Below are positions 21,975 through 31,147 of a DNA stretch of 34,198 nucleotides, in pieces; within the stretch, counting starts at the first letter, position 1; each line of letters starts with the position of its first letter. The stretch spans positions 1-34,198 of the forward strand of contig JAEWSQ010000020.1 in the NCBI GenBank assembly GCA_023398165.1, written 5' to 3'. Under the pieces are notes generated by a model that worked only from the letters and a program-made list of their open reading frames with translations, ran no database searches and was not told the DNA's origin. A program made the translations under genes and the position numbers. Source of the DNA: Spirochaetota bacterium (GTDB lineage: Bacteria; Spirochaetota; Spirochaetia; Treponematales; Treponemataceae).

Positions 21975-22528
21975 GTGTTATAACCTGGACAGATGTTCGT
22001 AATGATGCAGTTTCTCATATTAAAGATAGCATTAATAATTATCGCATTACTATTGAGGCGCATAGCGGACGGTTTAATGAACAGGAAATAAAAAGACTTG
22101 CAATAAAAACACCTGCCGTTTTTACAACATTATTAAAAATAACTGATGCAGAAAAAGATAATTCGACTGTCCATTTTGCTTCATGGGTACTTTATAGAGC
22201 AACTAATAAGGATACACTCGGCGATGGAGCATTGAATATTATTTCTCTTTTAATACCCGTTATAAGAAGCTTTAATACCGATTACTCGTATGATGTAGAA
22301 AATATACAAGCAGAAAATTTGTACACATCATCCCTTGATGAGCTGAACATAACGCTGTGGGCTGTGGGATGGGATGTAAAACTAAGAGGCACCATGATTG
22401 ATGCAACCACAGGAGAGGGCGGAATTCTTTTACCCGATTCTCTTGAATATTTTGAAGGGACGGATTCTATTGCCGTGGTAGGTAACCGGACAGTAGAAGG
22501 AATAACAAATCTGGAGGTAATACCATGA
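21971..22528 (+). CDS. gp37: Mu gp37-like neck/tail terminator protein (DUF1834)
   Basis: The 185-residue protein occupies the gp37 position before the sheath gene and has the DUF1834 character: a helical N terminus (ITWTDVRNDAVSHIKDSINN), an alpha/beta core with VHFASWVLYRATNKD (about 66-80), and the ELNITLWAVGWDVKLRG segment (about 123-139). Members are thought to be tail terminator or connector proteins. It starts in an ATGA overlap with gpG and ends in an ATGA overlap with the sheath gene. Confidence 0.8.
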   Translation: MSVITWTDVRNDAVSHIKDSINNYRITIEAHSGRFNEQEIKRLAIKTPAVFTTLLKITDAEKDNSTVHFASWVLYRATNKDTLGDGALNIISLLIPVIRSFNTDYSYDVENIQAENLYTSSLDELNITLWAVGWDVKLRGTMIDATTGEGGILLPDSLEYFEGTDSIAVVGNRTVEGITNLEVIP

Positions 22529-23982
22529 CCTTTACACAAATACCTGACGTACTTCTTGTTCCGGGACAGTATCAGGAAATTGACAATTCTTTGGCAGGCG
22601 CATCGAGCGAAGTCAAACGTGCGCTCATCATTGCGACTATGAAAGCATCAGGAACAGCACAGGCGTTAGTACCCGTGCAAATACGTTCTGCAGCTAAAGC
22701 TAAACTGCAATTCGGAAACGGCAGTCCTGCTGCAATAATGACCGAAAAATTTCTTGCAAAAAACACCATCGAGGAATTAACAGTGCTCCCGGTTGCAGAA
22801 CCATCAGCTGGAACTAAGTGGAGTAAGGTGTTTACGGTATCTGCCTTAAATAATAAGGCTGGTACAATCGGATTTGATATCTGCGGGCAAACGGGCGAAT
22901 CAGGAGCAGCTGAAAGTGAAGCTCCCGCTGCAATTGCTGCCGGAATTGTTGCCGGTATAAACAGCATAGATAACTGTCCTGTTGATGCAGAAATTGACGG
23001 CGAAGACCCGACAAAATTTAAAGTGATCTCTGGAATAAAAGGAATTACAGAAAACGATATTTCGGTGATCATCACTTCAAATGCAAGCGGTGTAACCATT
23101 ACTCCAAGTGCTGCAGTTGCTGCAACCGGTACCGTAGATCTCACTTCTGCCATTGCTGCAATGGGTGAAACAAAATTCCAGTACATCATGAGCGAGTTTA
23201 GCGATGCTGATAACATTGCTCTCCTTTCCGCCGAGCTCACATCCCGCTATAGCGCAACCCGCCAGATTGACGGCCGCTGTTTTATTGCTCTTACGGGAGA
23301 GGTAGGAGATGCATCAACCGAAGGAACAATGCTTAAAAAAGCACAGGATGCAAACTCTCCTCATATCATTCTGGTGCCGCGCGGAATATCAACCCAGTTA
23401 CCCTGTGTATGGGCGGCGGTTTGGTGCGCAATGCTGTGCCGCCGATTAGCCGACGATCCTGCAGCAAACACATCCGATATTGAACTTGCAGGCCTTACAG
23501 GTGTTGAACTTCCATTTGATGACAGGCAAGCCCTTTTACAGGCAGGAGTCTGTACATACCGGCTTGACAGTACCGGAACTGTTCTTGTCGAGCGTGTACC
23601 TACCAGTTATACGCTTAATTCAGACGGTGAAAGAGACACAAGCTATCTTGATATTCAGGTAGTAGAAACAGTCTCTGCAGTCCGCTCGTATATTAACAGT
23701 GCAGCACGAAAACGGTTTAAAACATGGAAGCTCGCAAGCACAAACGAGAATTTCGGACCAGGTGCAAAAGTTATGACAGCGAGTATTTGGAAATCATTTC
23801 TTGCTGAACTGTATTTGGGCACATTCATCAAAGAAAAACAGTGGTGTCAGGATTTTGATTCCTACAAAGCATCCCTCATTGTTTCCATCAAAGCCGGAAG
23901 CAAAACACGCTTAGAGTACCAGCACCAGCCGGTTCTTATCGGCCAGTTTTATATTGGTGCCGGTTTAAACCAGTTCAAATAA
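22525..23982 (+). CDS. L: Contractile tail sheath protein, Mu L-like
   Basis: The 485-residue protein is the tail sheath subunit: N-terminal FTQIPDVLLVPGQYQEIDNSLA, a variable Ala/Gly-rich middle part (about 100-230), and a C-terminal domain with VWAAVWCAMLCRRLADDPAAN, SYLDIQVVETVSAVRSYINS and the KTRLEYQHQPVLIGQFYIGAG ending. Sheath subunits contract to drive the tube through the host envelope, which makes this a myovirus-type particle. The start follows GGAGG. The tube gene follows after 9 bases. Confidence 0.93.
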   Translation: MTFTQIPDVLLVPGQYQEIDNSLAGASSEVKRALIIATMKASGTAQALVPVQIRSAAKAKLQFGNGSPAAIMTEKFLAKNTIEELTVLPVAEPSAGTKWSKVFTVSALNNKAGTIGFDICGQTGESGAAESEAPAAIAAGIVAGINSIDNCPVDAEIDGEDPTKFKVISGIKGITENDISVIITSNASGVTITPSAAVAATGTVDLTSAIAAMGETKFQYIMSEFSDADNIALLSAELTSRYSATRQIDGRCFIALTGEVGDASTEGTMLKKAQDANSPHIILVPRGISTQLPCVWAAVWCAMLCRRLADDPAANTSDIELAGLTGVELPFDDRQALLQAGVCTYRLDSTGTVLVERVPTSYTLNSDGERDTSYLDIQVVETVSAVRSYINSAARKRFKTWKLASTNENFGPGAKVMTASIWKSFLAELYLGTFIKEKQWCQDFDSYKASLIVSIKAGSKTRLEYQHQPVLIGQFYIGAGLNQFK

Positions 23983-23991
23983 GGAGAAACC

Positions 23992-24342
23992 ATGAATCTT
24001 AAAAAGGTTAAAAGAGTAGTTTCGGGAATTTTGGGAGAACTCCCCCTCAAGGAAAAAGGCGGCACGTTCCGTCCTTCTGGATTCAAGAGGGAAACACAAA
24101 ATGCTGAGGTTGCTGAGAACACAGGATACACCGAAGTTCCCGTTCCTGCAGAACTCAAAGTCAAACTCAACTCGACTATTGATCCGCAATCGGTAGCTTC
24201 TTTGTCTGATGACACCCTCACCATTATTCTTAGTGACGGGGATCAGCACGTTATGCCCAATGCATGGTGCATGGACACACCCGAACTTGGCGACGGCGAA
24301 TATGAAGTAACATTCAACTCGGCAAAAAGCCAGAAATTGTAA
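23992..24342 (+). CDS. M: Tail tube protein, Mu M-like
   Basis: The 116-residue protein matches the Mu tail tube family in length and pattern, with GGTFRPSGFKRET near residues 24-36, VPVPAELKVKLN (about 48-59), and the ending MPNAWCMDTPELGDGEYEVTFNS. It forms the inner tube within the sheath. The start follows AAGGAGA. Order sheath, tube, chaperone, tape measure is as in Mu. Confidence 0.88.
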   Translation: MNLKKVKRVVSGILGELPLKEKGGTFRPSGFKRETQNAEVAENTGYTEVPVPAELKVKLNSTIDPQSVASLSDDTLTIILSDGDQHVMPNAWCMDTPELGDGEYEVTFNSAKSQKL

Positions 24343-24352
24343 GGGGTGAGAG

Positions 24353-24679
24353 ATGGTAATTCAATTAAAATATCCTGCTACAAGCGGGCAAAGAACAATC
24401 GCCGAATTGAAGCTGAAAGATCGTCCTTTGGTACGGGATGTAATGCGGACTGATGATTGCCGTACCGATTCAGTGGAAGCTGATATCAAACTGCTTTCAG
24501 CTCTTTCTGGAGAGCCCGAGAAAATTCTTGAAAACATCGACATCGACGACTGGGCAATCATCCGGGTTGAGCTGCAGAAAATATGGCTTCGATTTTTCGG
24601 CATCAATGAAAAAGAAGTAAAAGAGGAAGACCCTCAGAACGCACCGGAGAAAGCGGAGACTCCGGGTGCAGAACAGTAG
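24353..24679 (+). CDS. gp41: Tail assembly chaperone, Mu gp41-like
   Basis: The 108-residue protein has the Mu gp41 tail-assembly-chaperone look (IQLKYPATSGQRTIAELKLKDRPLVRDVM, about 3-31) and lies between tube and tape measure genes as in all long-tailed phages. It would coat the tape measure before tube assembly. The last 25 residues are a charged, low-complexity tail. A second open frame in the -1 frame begins under this tail and runs to the tape measure start, as expected for a chaperone with a frameshifted second form. Confidence 0.8.
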   Translation: MVIQLKYPATSGQRTIAELKLKDRPLVRDVMRTDDCRTDSVEADIKLLSALSGEPEKILENIDIDDWAIIRVELQKIWLRFFGINEKEVKEEDPQNAPEKAETPGAEQ

Positions 24680-24822
24680 AAGAACTCCGTAATCGAATAG
24701 CTGATCTTATGGTGGATATACTGGCTGTGTTACCGGGTATGAGATACGAAACACTGGAAGGATTCATCTGGGATCAGCTTTTATTTTGGCATGAAAGAAC
24801 GGACAGATTGAGAAAAAAATGA
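24610..24822 (+). CDS. -1 frame extension of the tail chaperone (probable frameshift product part)
   Basis: This open frame has no upstream start with a ribosome site. It begins after a stop at 24607-24609 and ends at 24822, overlapping the tape measure ATG. Its conserved-looking part reads VEELRNRIADLMVDILAVLP and then includes FIWDQLLFWHERTDRLRKK. A -1 slip in the GAAAAAG run near 24608-24614 would join it to gp41. That run is not a textbook slippery heptamer, and an internal ATG at 24709 without a ribosome site is an alternative start. Chaperone frameshifting is common in long-tailed phages. Confidence 0.65.
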   Translation, partial: KRSKRGRPSERTGESGDSGCRTVEELRNRIADLMVDILAVLPGMRYETLEGFIWDQLLFWHERTDRLRKK

Positions 24823-26861
24823 GCCAGCCAAAAACAACTGTAACACTTACACTTAAAGACATTCTTTCTCAGGGAGTTAAAAGCGCCGGTAGCGGAATAC
24901 AAAATTTCGCTTCTGGTGCAGTCTCCGCTGTTCAAAAAGTTGACAAAGCCTTTTCTGGCTTAGGTACAGCAGCTGCAGCCCTTGGTGTCTCACTCTCGCT
25001 TGGAGCTGCAACCAAAGAAATCATTGATCTTGACGACCGAATGAATGCGCTTGGTGTTCAATCAAACTCTTCGGCCGAAGAAATAACCAAACTAAAACAG
25101 CAAATATACGACATCGCTTCCGCTCCGGATATAAAACTAAATACCGGTTCTCTTACTGATGCCCTTGATTCTGTAATAGAACGTACCGGTGATATGGCTT
25201 TTGCTACCAGCAACCTTAAATCAATGGCGCAGGCAATAAGAGCAACGGGAGCAAGCGGCGAAGATATTGGTGGCTTGTATGCAGAATTCCAAAAAATGGG
25301 ATTATCAGCAGTTGATGCAAGCACAGCAATTGATACGTTGACACTACAGGGTAAAGCTGGTGCCTTTACTCTCCAAAACCTCGCATCACTCGGACCGAGA
25401 ACGATATCAGCATATACAGCAACCGGTAGAAGCGGAACAAGTGCACTCATTGAAATGGGCGCGGCTTTACAAGTAATCCGCATGGGTACCGGTTCTTCTG
25501 AACAGGCAGCGACGGCTTTTGAAGCTGTCATGCGTACACTCACAAGCCCGGATAAAGTTTCAAAATTACAACAGCTTGGTGTCGCCGTTCGGGATCAGGA
25601 AGGAAACTTCAGATCAATCACCGATATAATGCAGGATGTTATTCTCAATTCCGAGGGAAGTATTGATGTTCTAGGGCAGGTTTTTGACTCGGAAGCAATG
25701 AGAGCTTTCAATTATGCCATTGGTGAGTATAAAAGAACCGGTACTGTTGAAAGCCTTAGAAAGTTCAATGACATGCTTGGAGATGGTAATACAATTCAAG
25801 CCGATGCAGCCTCTCGTGCGAGCACATTAAAAAGCAATATAACAGGACTAACAACTGCATTTCAGAAATTTGCAGACAGTAATTTGACAAAACCATTAGA
25901 AAAAATCACAAGTGTATTGAACAAGCTTTCAGAGAATCCTGATTCATATAAACGTGTTTTTACAGGCATAGCTGCAGGTCTTGGTGCAATTGCAGCTGTA
26001 AAAATTGGTGCTGGTGTAATAAGTTTTATATCAAATTGGAGAAATATAAAATCCGGGAAACTTTCAATAGATGCCGCGCAATCTGGAAACGGAATGCCTG
26101 TCTATGTTACAAACTGGGGCGGGCAAGCTGGAGCATCACCCTTACCATCTATTGGAGCCTCCCAAAAGACTACTGGTGAAACAGGTGCTTCTGGAACAAA
26201 AGCAAGAGTAAAAACTACCAACGGGAAAAAAACAACTGTTACGGGGAAAACAAAAACTTCTTCAAGATCAACAGCAAAAAAAATAAGTAAAGTATCTAAA
26301 ACACCAACCGGTAAAGCAGCCGGAACTATGCTAGGCGTTTCAAAAGTTGCATTAGGTAAAGCAGCAGGAGCAGGTGCTCTCGGAGCTGCATTAGTAGCTG
26401 TACCACAAATGATTGGGGAACTATCAGAAATACAAAGTAGTGATATGACAAAAAAAGAAAAAGGAAAAGCGACTGGTGGTGCAATCGGCTCAGCTGTTGG
26501 TTCAATCGGAGGAGCGGCAGCAGGAGCAGCGGCTGGAGCAGCAATAGGGTCTGTGGTTCCTGTTGTAGGTACTGCTTTAGGAGCTTTAGCAGGTGGCCTT
26601 ATAGGGTATTTTGGAGGAAAAGGAGGACGCCTTATTGGTGAAAAAATAGGCGAGGCTGTTGTCCATGAAAATGCTTTACCCAAAGAGTTACAAACGACAC
26701 AAGACAAGCAATGGGAAGGGAAAACTTTTTCTGGAAATGCAAATATGCAGCTTGATATTAAAATTTCCGAAGACAGAATTACCGCAATTCCAAAAATAAC
26801 TCAAAATAATACCTTCATGAAATTTAATACTGGCAGTGTCCAAGAAGCTCGGAGTTACTAA
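24819..26861 (+). CDS. gp42: Tail tape measure protein, Mu gp42-like
   Basis: The 680-residue protein has the tape measure domain with MNALGVQSNSSAEEITKLKQQIYDIASAP (about 75-103) and the repeated GASGEDIGGLYAEFQKMGLSAVDASTAIDTL pattern, then long helices, a Thr/Lys-rich linker (about 440-500), and a Gly/Ala-rich hydrophobic stretch (about 545-610) that resembles a glycine-zipper membrane segment. It sets tail length and may enter the host envelope during DNA ejection. Its start overlaps the stop of the -1 frame chaperone extension and its stop overlaps the next gene (TAATG). Confidence 0.9.
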   Translation: MSQPKTTVTLTLKDILSQGVKSAGSGIQNFASGAVSAVQKVDKAFSGLGTAAAALGVSLSLGAATKEIIDLDDRMNALGVQSNSSAEEITKLKQQIYDIASAPDIKLNTGSLTDALDSVIERTGDMAFATSNLKSMAQAIRATGASGEDIGGLYAEFQKMGLSAVDASTAIDTLTLQGKAGAFTLQNLASLGPRTISAYTATGRSGTSALIEMGAALQVIRMGTGSSEQAATAFEAVMRTLTSPDKVSKLQQLGVAVRDQEGNFRSITDIMQDVILNSEGSIDVLGQVFDSEAMRAFNYAIGEYKRTGTVESLRKFNDMLGDGNTIQADAASRASTLKSNITGLTTAFQKFADSNLTKPLEKITSVLNKLSENPDSYKRVFTGIAAGLGAIAAVKIGAGVISFISNWRNIKSGKLSIDAAQSGNGMPVYVTNWGGQAGASPLPSIGASQKTTGETGASGTKARVKTTNGKKTTVTGKTKTSSRSTAKKISKVSKTPTGKAAGTMLGVSKVALGKAAGAGALGAALVAVPQMIGELSEIQSSDMTKKEKGKATGGAIGSAVGSIGGAAAGAAAGAAIGSVVPVVGTALGALAGGLIGYFGGKGGRLIGEKIGEAVVHENALPKELQTTQDKQWEGKTFSGNANMQLDIKISEDRITAIPKITQNNTFMKFNTGSVQEARSY

Positions 26862-28195
26862 TGCAGATTAATTCTTTGAAAACACAAGTAACCAACGAGC
26901 AGTACGATTCAAGCCTTCCACAGCCGTTTAGTGAAAAATGGAGAGAAGCGTACCGTGCAACAGAAAATGATACTCCCCGCCTGTCAAGTTATCAGGCTCC
27001 AGATAAAAAACCGGTATCCTTTATACTGGACAGCCTTGGTATTAATGGAGGTCAGTCGGTAGATACTGCTGAATTCCCTTTTTTTGGATACTGGTCAAAT
27101 AATTCACTGAATGAAAAAGTACAACAGATTATGATTCGTGGCCGTGTTATCGGAGAAAACTATATAGCCTTTAGAAATGAACTGATTACTTCCTTACAAA
27201 TAAAAACAAATGATGATACTCCTGGTTATCTTGAACTTCCATTGTGGGGGAGATTTGCCGTTGTTGTAAGTACATGGGATGTGCAGGAAACAACAGCGAA
27301 CGGCCAATGCCAATTGTCACTAGATTTTGTACGGGTAGGATGGTCAGATACAAATAGATTACAGCACGCACAAACTATTATACAAACTCAAAATATTGAT
27401 GCTATTCTCGAAGAATTGGAAACGGTATCCATTGCGGAGTTTAGTGAAACACTGAGCGTAAATTGTGATAATGACATGCTTGTTACAGGCTTTAGTCAAT
27501 TGACAGAAACCCTTACACAAATAACCGGCCGAGTACAGGGAGCTAAAAGTAAGTTGAATGAAATGGTATCAAAAATCTCACAAATAAGTAATCTTATTGC
27601 ACAGGGAGTAAGAACACCAGCTCTATTAGCACAGGCGGCTTTTAATGCAGTCGCTGGAATAATTACAGGACTTGCAGAAATAAAGAATGCAGCCGAAGAA
27701 ACTGTTGCATATTTTATGCGTACAAATAATACTAAAAATGCCCTTACCATGTTTCTGTCCGTAAAAAAAGTTACAATAACCGACGCTGCTATTACAGCTT
27801 CTCAAATACATACTAAGCAAACTATGGTTAACTTTTCAAGGATACTTTCTTATTACGCCTCTGCCGCTCTGTTTTCAAAGCTAATAGGTGAAAAATCAAC
27901 GTATCAGAAAATAACGTATCAAAAAGCGACGGAATTGTGGAAACAATTTGAAAAACTCGAACAGAGCCTTACGCTTGAAACACCTGAGGTTTTTACAGCT
28001 GTTGATAATTTACGTTTAACGCTTTCACAAACAATGATCCAAGAAAATCTTTCTGTTGAACTTTCACGGAGTATTGTTACACCAATTCCTCTTCTTGTTC
28101 TGTCTCATACATTGTCCTGTGATGATGTAAAATTAAGAACCTTAAATACGATACCGGACTCTTTCAATCTTGTCGGTAAGGTAACCTATGTCTGA
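26861..28195 (+). CDS. N: Mu N-like tail/DNA circularization protein
   Basis: The 444-residue protein begins with the DNA_circ_N domain of Mu gpN: YQAPDKKPVSFILDSLGINGG (about 44-64), FFGYWSNNSLNEKVQQIMIRGRVIGEN, and LPLWGRFAVVVSTWDVQETTANGQCQLSLDFVRVG (about 126-160). The rest is helical. Mu gpN is needed for tail and baseplate assembly; the name comes from a proposed link to DNA protection. Order between tape measure and gpP is the same as in Mu. Its end overlaps gpP by 8 bases. Confidence 0.88.
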   Translation: MQINSLKTQVTNEQYDSSLPQPFSEKWREAYRATENDTPRLSSYQAPDKKPVSFILDSLGINGGQSVDTAEFPFFGYWSNNSLNEKVQQIMIRGRVIGENYIAFRNELITSLQIKTNDDTPGYLELPLWGRFAVVVSTWDVQETTANGQCQLSLDFVRVGWSDTNRLQHAQTIIQTQNIDAILEELETVSIAEFSETLSVNCDNDMLVTGFSQLTETLTQITGRVQGAKSKLNEMVSKISQISNLIAQGVRTPALLAQAAFNAVAGIITGLAEIKNAAEETVAYFMRTNNTKNALTMFLSVKKVTITDAAITASQIHTKQTMVNFSRILSYYASAALFSKLIGEKSTYQKITYQKATELWKQFEKLEQSLTLETPEVFTAVDNLRLTLSQTMIQENLSVELSRSIVTPIPLLVLSHTLSCDDVKLRTLNTIPDSFNLVGKVTYV

Positions 28196-29213
28196 AGTAT
28201 ATATACTTTGTACTAATACCTCCGGAGTTACAAAGCCTCTTTCTTGGACAATGGTTCACGGCCGGAAATCACTTGATGAAATTTGCCATTCAGTTGAAGT
28301 TGAAATTCCATTGTCAGAAAGAGACAAAGTACATAAACACGATACCCTGCAAGTACGAGTAAAAAATAAATACCTGACCGATAACGGAAGCAGCCGCCCT
28401 ATAACCACAGTGAAAATTGATGAAGTCGCAGATAGTACCGATGCTTCTAAAAAAACACTTACCGTCCTTGGCCGTTCTCCCGCACGGGACATAATTGACA
28501 GTCAGTGGTCAGATACAATATCCGGTTCTCCGGATCTGCTTACTGTAGCTAAACAAATTGGCCAAAAATTCAAGATTGATGTAATGCATTATCCATCAAC
28601 AGAAAACGGTACGACTGCTGTAACTCAATTCTCCTGGGAAAATGAATCACCGTGGTCAAAATTATTGAACGAAGCCGATGCTCAAGGCTATATTTTATGT
28701 TCAAATCAAATTGGAAATTTATATTTATGGAAACCTGCATCAGGCGTAAGAAGAGAAGGTTTTTATCTTGAAGAAGGTAAAAACGTAAAGAGTGTCCGCA
28801 ATTCAGAGAACGGTGCCGAACAGTTTCATGAATACATAGTTAAAGCATGTGGAAAAGAAGGTAAGGCAATAGATACAACCTGTCCAAATAATCGAATTCT
28901 TACGATTAATCTTTCTGATTTTATTCTTGACCAAGAAAAGCTTAACCGGCGTGCGAAAACAGAAATGCTCCGCCGTCGTGAAAATAGAACGACTGTTACT
29001 GTCTCCGGCTGGGGACTCACTAATGAACAAATAAAAGCCCTCGGCGATACTTACCAAAAAGAAGTCTTCTGGGAATGTAATTTTTTAATCCCTGTTAAAC
29101 TTCCCTCATCAGCAAAAAAAGGTAATATGCTCATATCGGCAGTTGACTTTAAGGCTGATAAAGACAGCATGACAACTGATATCGAACTGGTGAATAAGGA
29201 CGCATACAGGTAA
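28188..29213 (+). CDS. P: Baseplate hub protein, Mu gpP (gp44)-like
   Basis: The 341-residue protein matches the Mu gpP / P2 gpD hub family: WTMVHGRKSLDEICHSVEVEIP near the start, the VLGRSPARDIIDSQWSD segment (about 93-109), SPWSKLLNEADAQGYILCSNQIGNLYLWKP (about 154-183), and RAKTEMLRRRENRTTVTVSGWG. Hub trimers lie at the base of the tube and hold the spike. The gene order N, P, gp45, gp46, gp47, gp48 is exactly that of Mu. Confidence 0.9.
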   Translation: MSEVYILCTNTSGVTKPLSWTMVHGRKSLDEICHSVEVEIPLSERDKVHKHDTLQVRVKNKYLTDNGSSRPITTVKIDEVADSTDASKKTLTVLGRSPARDIIDSQWSDTISGSPDLLTVAKQIGQKFKIDVMHYPSTENGTTAVTQFSWENESPWSKLLNEADAQGYILCSNQIGNLYLWKPASGVRREGFYLEEGKNVKSVRNSENGAEQFHEYIVKACGKEGKAIDTTCPNNRILTINLSDFILDQEKLNRRAKTEMLRRRENRTTVTVSGWGLTNEQIKALGDTYQKEVFWECNFLIPVKLPSSAKKGNMLISAVDFKADKDSMTTDIELVNKDAYR

Positions 29214-29216
29214 CAA

Positions 29217-29780
29217 ATGGAAGGCCTAAAAATACTAGCGGCAAAACTTCGCAATGTTTTTATGCCTGCAAACTTTTCAAAGCGAAACGATGACGGAACC
29301 ATCCAAGTAACTACAACTTACGGACGAACAATAGACAAAACCCATGAATCGTTTCCTCATGGGTTCATCGCAAAGTCAGAGAAAGGTGCTGTTACCGTGT
29401 TGTGCGCGAACGGTTCTCTTGATGCTGTAAAAATTCTTCCCGTTGAATCGGTAGAAAATGCGCCGGCTCTTGATGATGGGGATATGGCCATATATGCACC
29501 TTCAGGCGGTGGTTTTGTTATTTGTCGAAAAGACGGAACGCTTGCATTAAATGGGACAGACAACGGTGGCGTTGTAATTGCTGCGGAACTTAAAACTCAG
29601 CTTGATAAAATGACTGTCCGGCTCGATGCAATTATGAACGCAATAAATACGGCGGCCGTAGCTCCGATGGATGGAGGGGCTACTTTTAAAGCAAATATGA
29701 TAGCTGTTATTTCAGCGGCTGTAAATAAAGAAAATTTTTCGGCCATAGAGTCGAACAAGGTGTCGCATGGAACTGGGTAA
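29217..29780 (+). CDS. gp45: Baseplate spike protein, Mu gp45-like
   Basis: The 187-residue protein has the phage spike (gpV/gp45) build: an N-terminal OB-fold (RNVFMPANFSKRNDDGTIQVTTTYGRTIDK, about 12-41; FPHGFIAKSEKGAVTVLCANGS, about 45-66), then an acidic beta-rich stretch ending in a C-terminal helix region. The spike tip pierces the outer membrane. The PHG(F) motif is typical for gp45. Its last 14 bases overlap gp46. Confidence 0.85.
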   Translation: MEGLKILAAKLRNVFMPANFSKRNDDGTIQVTTTYGRTIDKTHESFPHGFIAKSEKGAVTVLCANGSLDAVKILPVESVENAPALDDGDMAIYAPSGGGFVICRKDGTLALNGTDNGGVVIAAELKTQLDKMTVRLDAIMNAINTAAVAPMDGGATFKANMIAVISAAVNKENFSAIESNKVSHGTG

Positions 29781-30099
29781 TATTGAGAACTGGAAAGACA
29801 TTAGAGAACTAGTTCTCATGAGTGTTGGAACAGATAAAGGAAGATGGTTTGCCTATCCTGAATTTGGTTCCGAGCTTTGGATATTACGACAGACAGGAAA
29901 GGTAACGAGTCAAACAGCGGGTACTGTAAGACAAATGATACTTGACAGCATACAGTGGATTATTACCGACGGGTTGGCAGATACCATTGATTGTGAAACA
30001 AAACAAATGGGTAAAAATCGGATTAACTGGAAAGTGACCGTAAAGAAATCTGGTCAGAAGCCTTTGTATATAGAGGAGATGTGGGATGCCGCTGAATAG
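29767..30099 (+). CDS. gp46: Baseplate wedge protein, Mu gp46 / gpW-like
   Basis: This 110-residue protein belongs to the gp46/gpW/gp25 type of baseplate wedge proteins: RELVLMSVGTDKGRWFAYPEFGSELW (about 12-37), then a helix and ending strands. Such proteins start sheath polymerisation and complete the wedge. The start follows AAGGTG within the spike gene, and the end overlaps gp47 by 14 bases. Confidence 0.87.
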   Translation: MELGNIENWKDIRELVLMSVGTDKGRWFAYPEFGSELWILRQTGKVTSQTAGTVRQMILDSIQWIITDGLADTIDCETKQMGKNRINWKVTVKKSGQKPLYIEEMWDAAE

Positions 30100-31147
30100 A
30101 GAAAGCTTTGTAAATATTCGGGATCGCACATGGAACTCTTTTGTAAGTAAACTATCCCCAATAGATAAAACTCCACGATATAACATATTAAAATTTCTCT
30201 CTGCTGTCGATGCAGGAATAGAACATCAGTTACTCGGAGATATAGATTTTTATGCTGAACAGATTTTCCCGGATACAGCTTCAGGTGAATATCTACGGGC
30301 ACATTGGTCAGACAGAGTAAAACCACTTACGGCCTCCTATGCAAGCGGATATGCATTACAAACAGGTGTTTCGGGCTGTGCAATACCGATAGGTATTGTT
30401 TTTACATCTATTGCCGGTAAGAGATACTACACAAAAATGGCTTATACTATAGGTGACTCTGGTTCCTATTTAATTCAGCTTTTTGCAGAAGAAGCTGGTT
30501 CAGAATCAAACTTATTAGCCGGAGACAAATTGACTATTTCGTCTGCAATTCCTTCGGGGGCAGATGCAACTATCCTTGTAGATGAAAATGGTATCGGCGG
30601 AGGTGTGGACTTTGAAACAGACGAAGAGTATCTTGAAAGAGTTCTTGCCTATTTAAGAAATACTACTAGAAACGGAAAAAAAGGAGACTTCGCAGCATGG
30701 GCAGTTGACTCAAGCCCTGAAGTTACAAAAGCATTTGAACAAACAAACTTTGGAATTTTCGGCTCACTTCTTGTCCTTGTTATTGGTGGTAATCAGATGG
30801 AAGGAGTAACACAGGTAGAAGGTATTAATGCTGTTAAAGAATATATAGAGTCTGTAGCACCTCGAATTCCTTTTACAGTGGCAACCCCTGATCTTAAAGC
30901 AATAAATCCTTCAATCCATTTACTTACTGAAGAAGACACAGAAAATAACAGAAATTTTGTGCTACTAACCTTAAAAACATATTTACAAGCTAAGGCCGAA
31001 CCCGGAAAAACCTTTACACAGGAGCTGTTGAGATCTGTAATAGTTGATGGAATTATTCTTTCTGATGCAACTGTCACTTTATCCGGCGGAGTTTTTACTT
31101 GCACTGGAGTTGAGCTTCCTGTACTAGGAGCTGTTTCATGGATTTAA
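30086..31147 (+). CDS. gp47: Baseplate J-like protein, Mu gp47-like
   Basis: The 353-residue protein shows the baseplate J (gp47) family features: QLLGDIDFYAEQIFPDTASGEYLRAHW (about 46-72), FTSIAGKRYYT, the ETDEEYLERVLAYLRNTTRNGKKGDFAAWA segment (about 178-207), and the GIFGSLLVLVIGG strand. It forms the wedge with gp46 and gp48 around the hub. The start follows GGAG. The end overlaps gp48 by 10 bases. Confidence 0.9.
   Translation: MPLNRESFVNIRDRTWNSFVSKLSPIDKTPRYNILKFLSAVDAGIEHQLLGDIDFYAEQIFPDTASGEYLRAHWSDRVKPLTASYASGYALQTGVSGCAIPIGIVFTSIAGKRYYTKMAYTIGDSGSYLIQLFAEEAGSESNLLAGDKLTISSAIPSGADATILVDENGIGGGVDFETDEEYLERVLAYLRNTTRNGKKGDFAAWAVDSSPEVTKAFEQTNFGIFGSLLVLVIGGNQMEGVTQVEGINAVKEYIESVAPRIPFTVATPDLKAINPSIHLLTEEDTENNRNFVLLTLKTYLQAKAEPGKTFTQELLRSVIVDGIILSDATVTLSGGVFTCTGVELPVLGAVSWI

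Noticed and set aside
22572..23240. Long antisense open frame (222 codons) over the sheath gene
   Set aside because: The sense gene is a clear sheath protein; the antisense product is a low-complexity Ala/Ser/Pro-rich shadow with no ribosome site or neighbours.
26102..26707. Antisense open frame (201 codons) over the tape measure gene
   Set aside because: It is the mirror of the Gly/Ala-rich tape measure segment, giving a Pro/Ala repeat; no promoter or ribosome site is visible.
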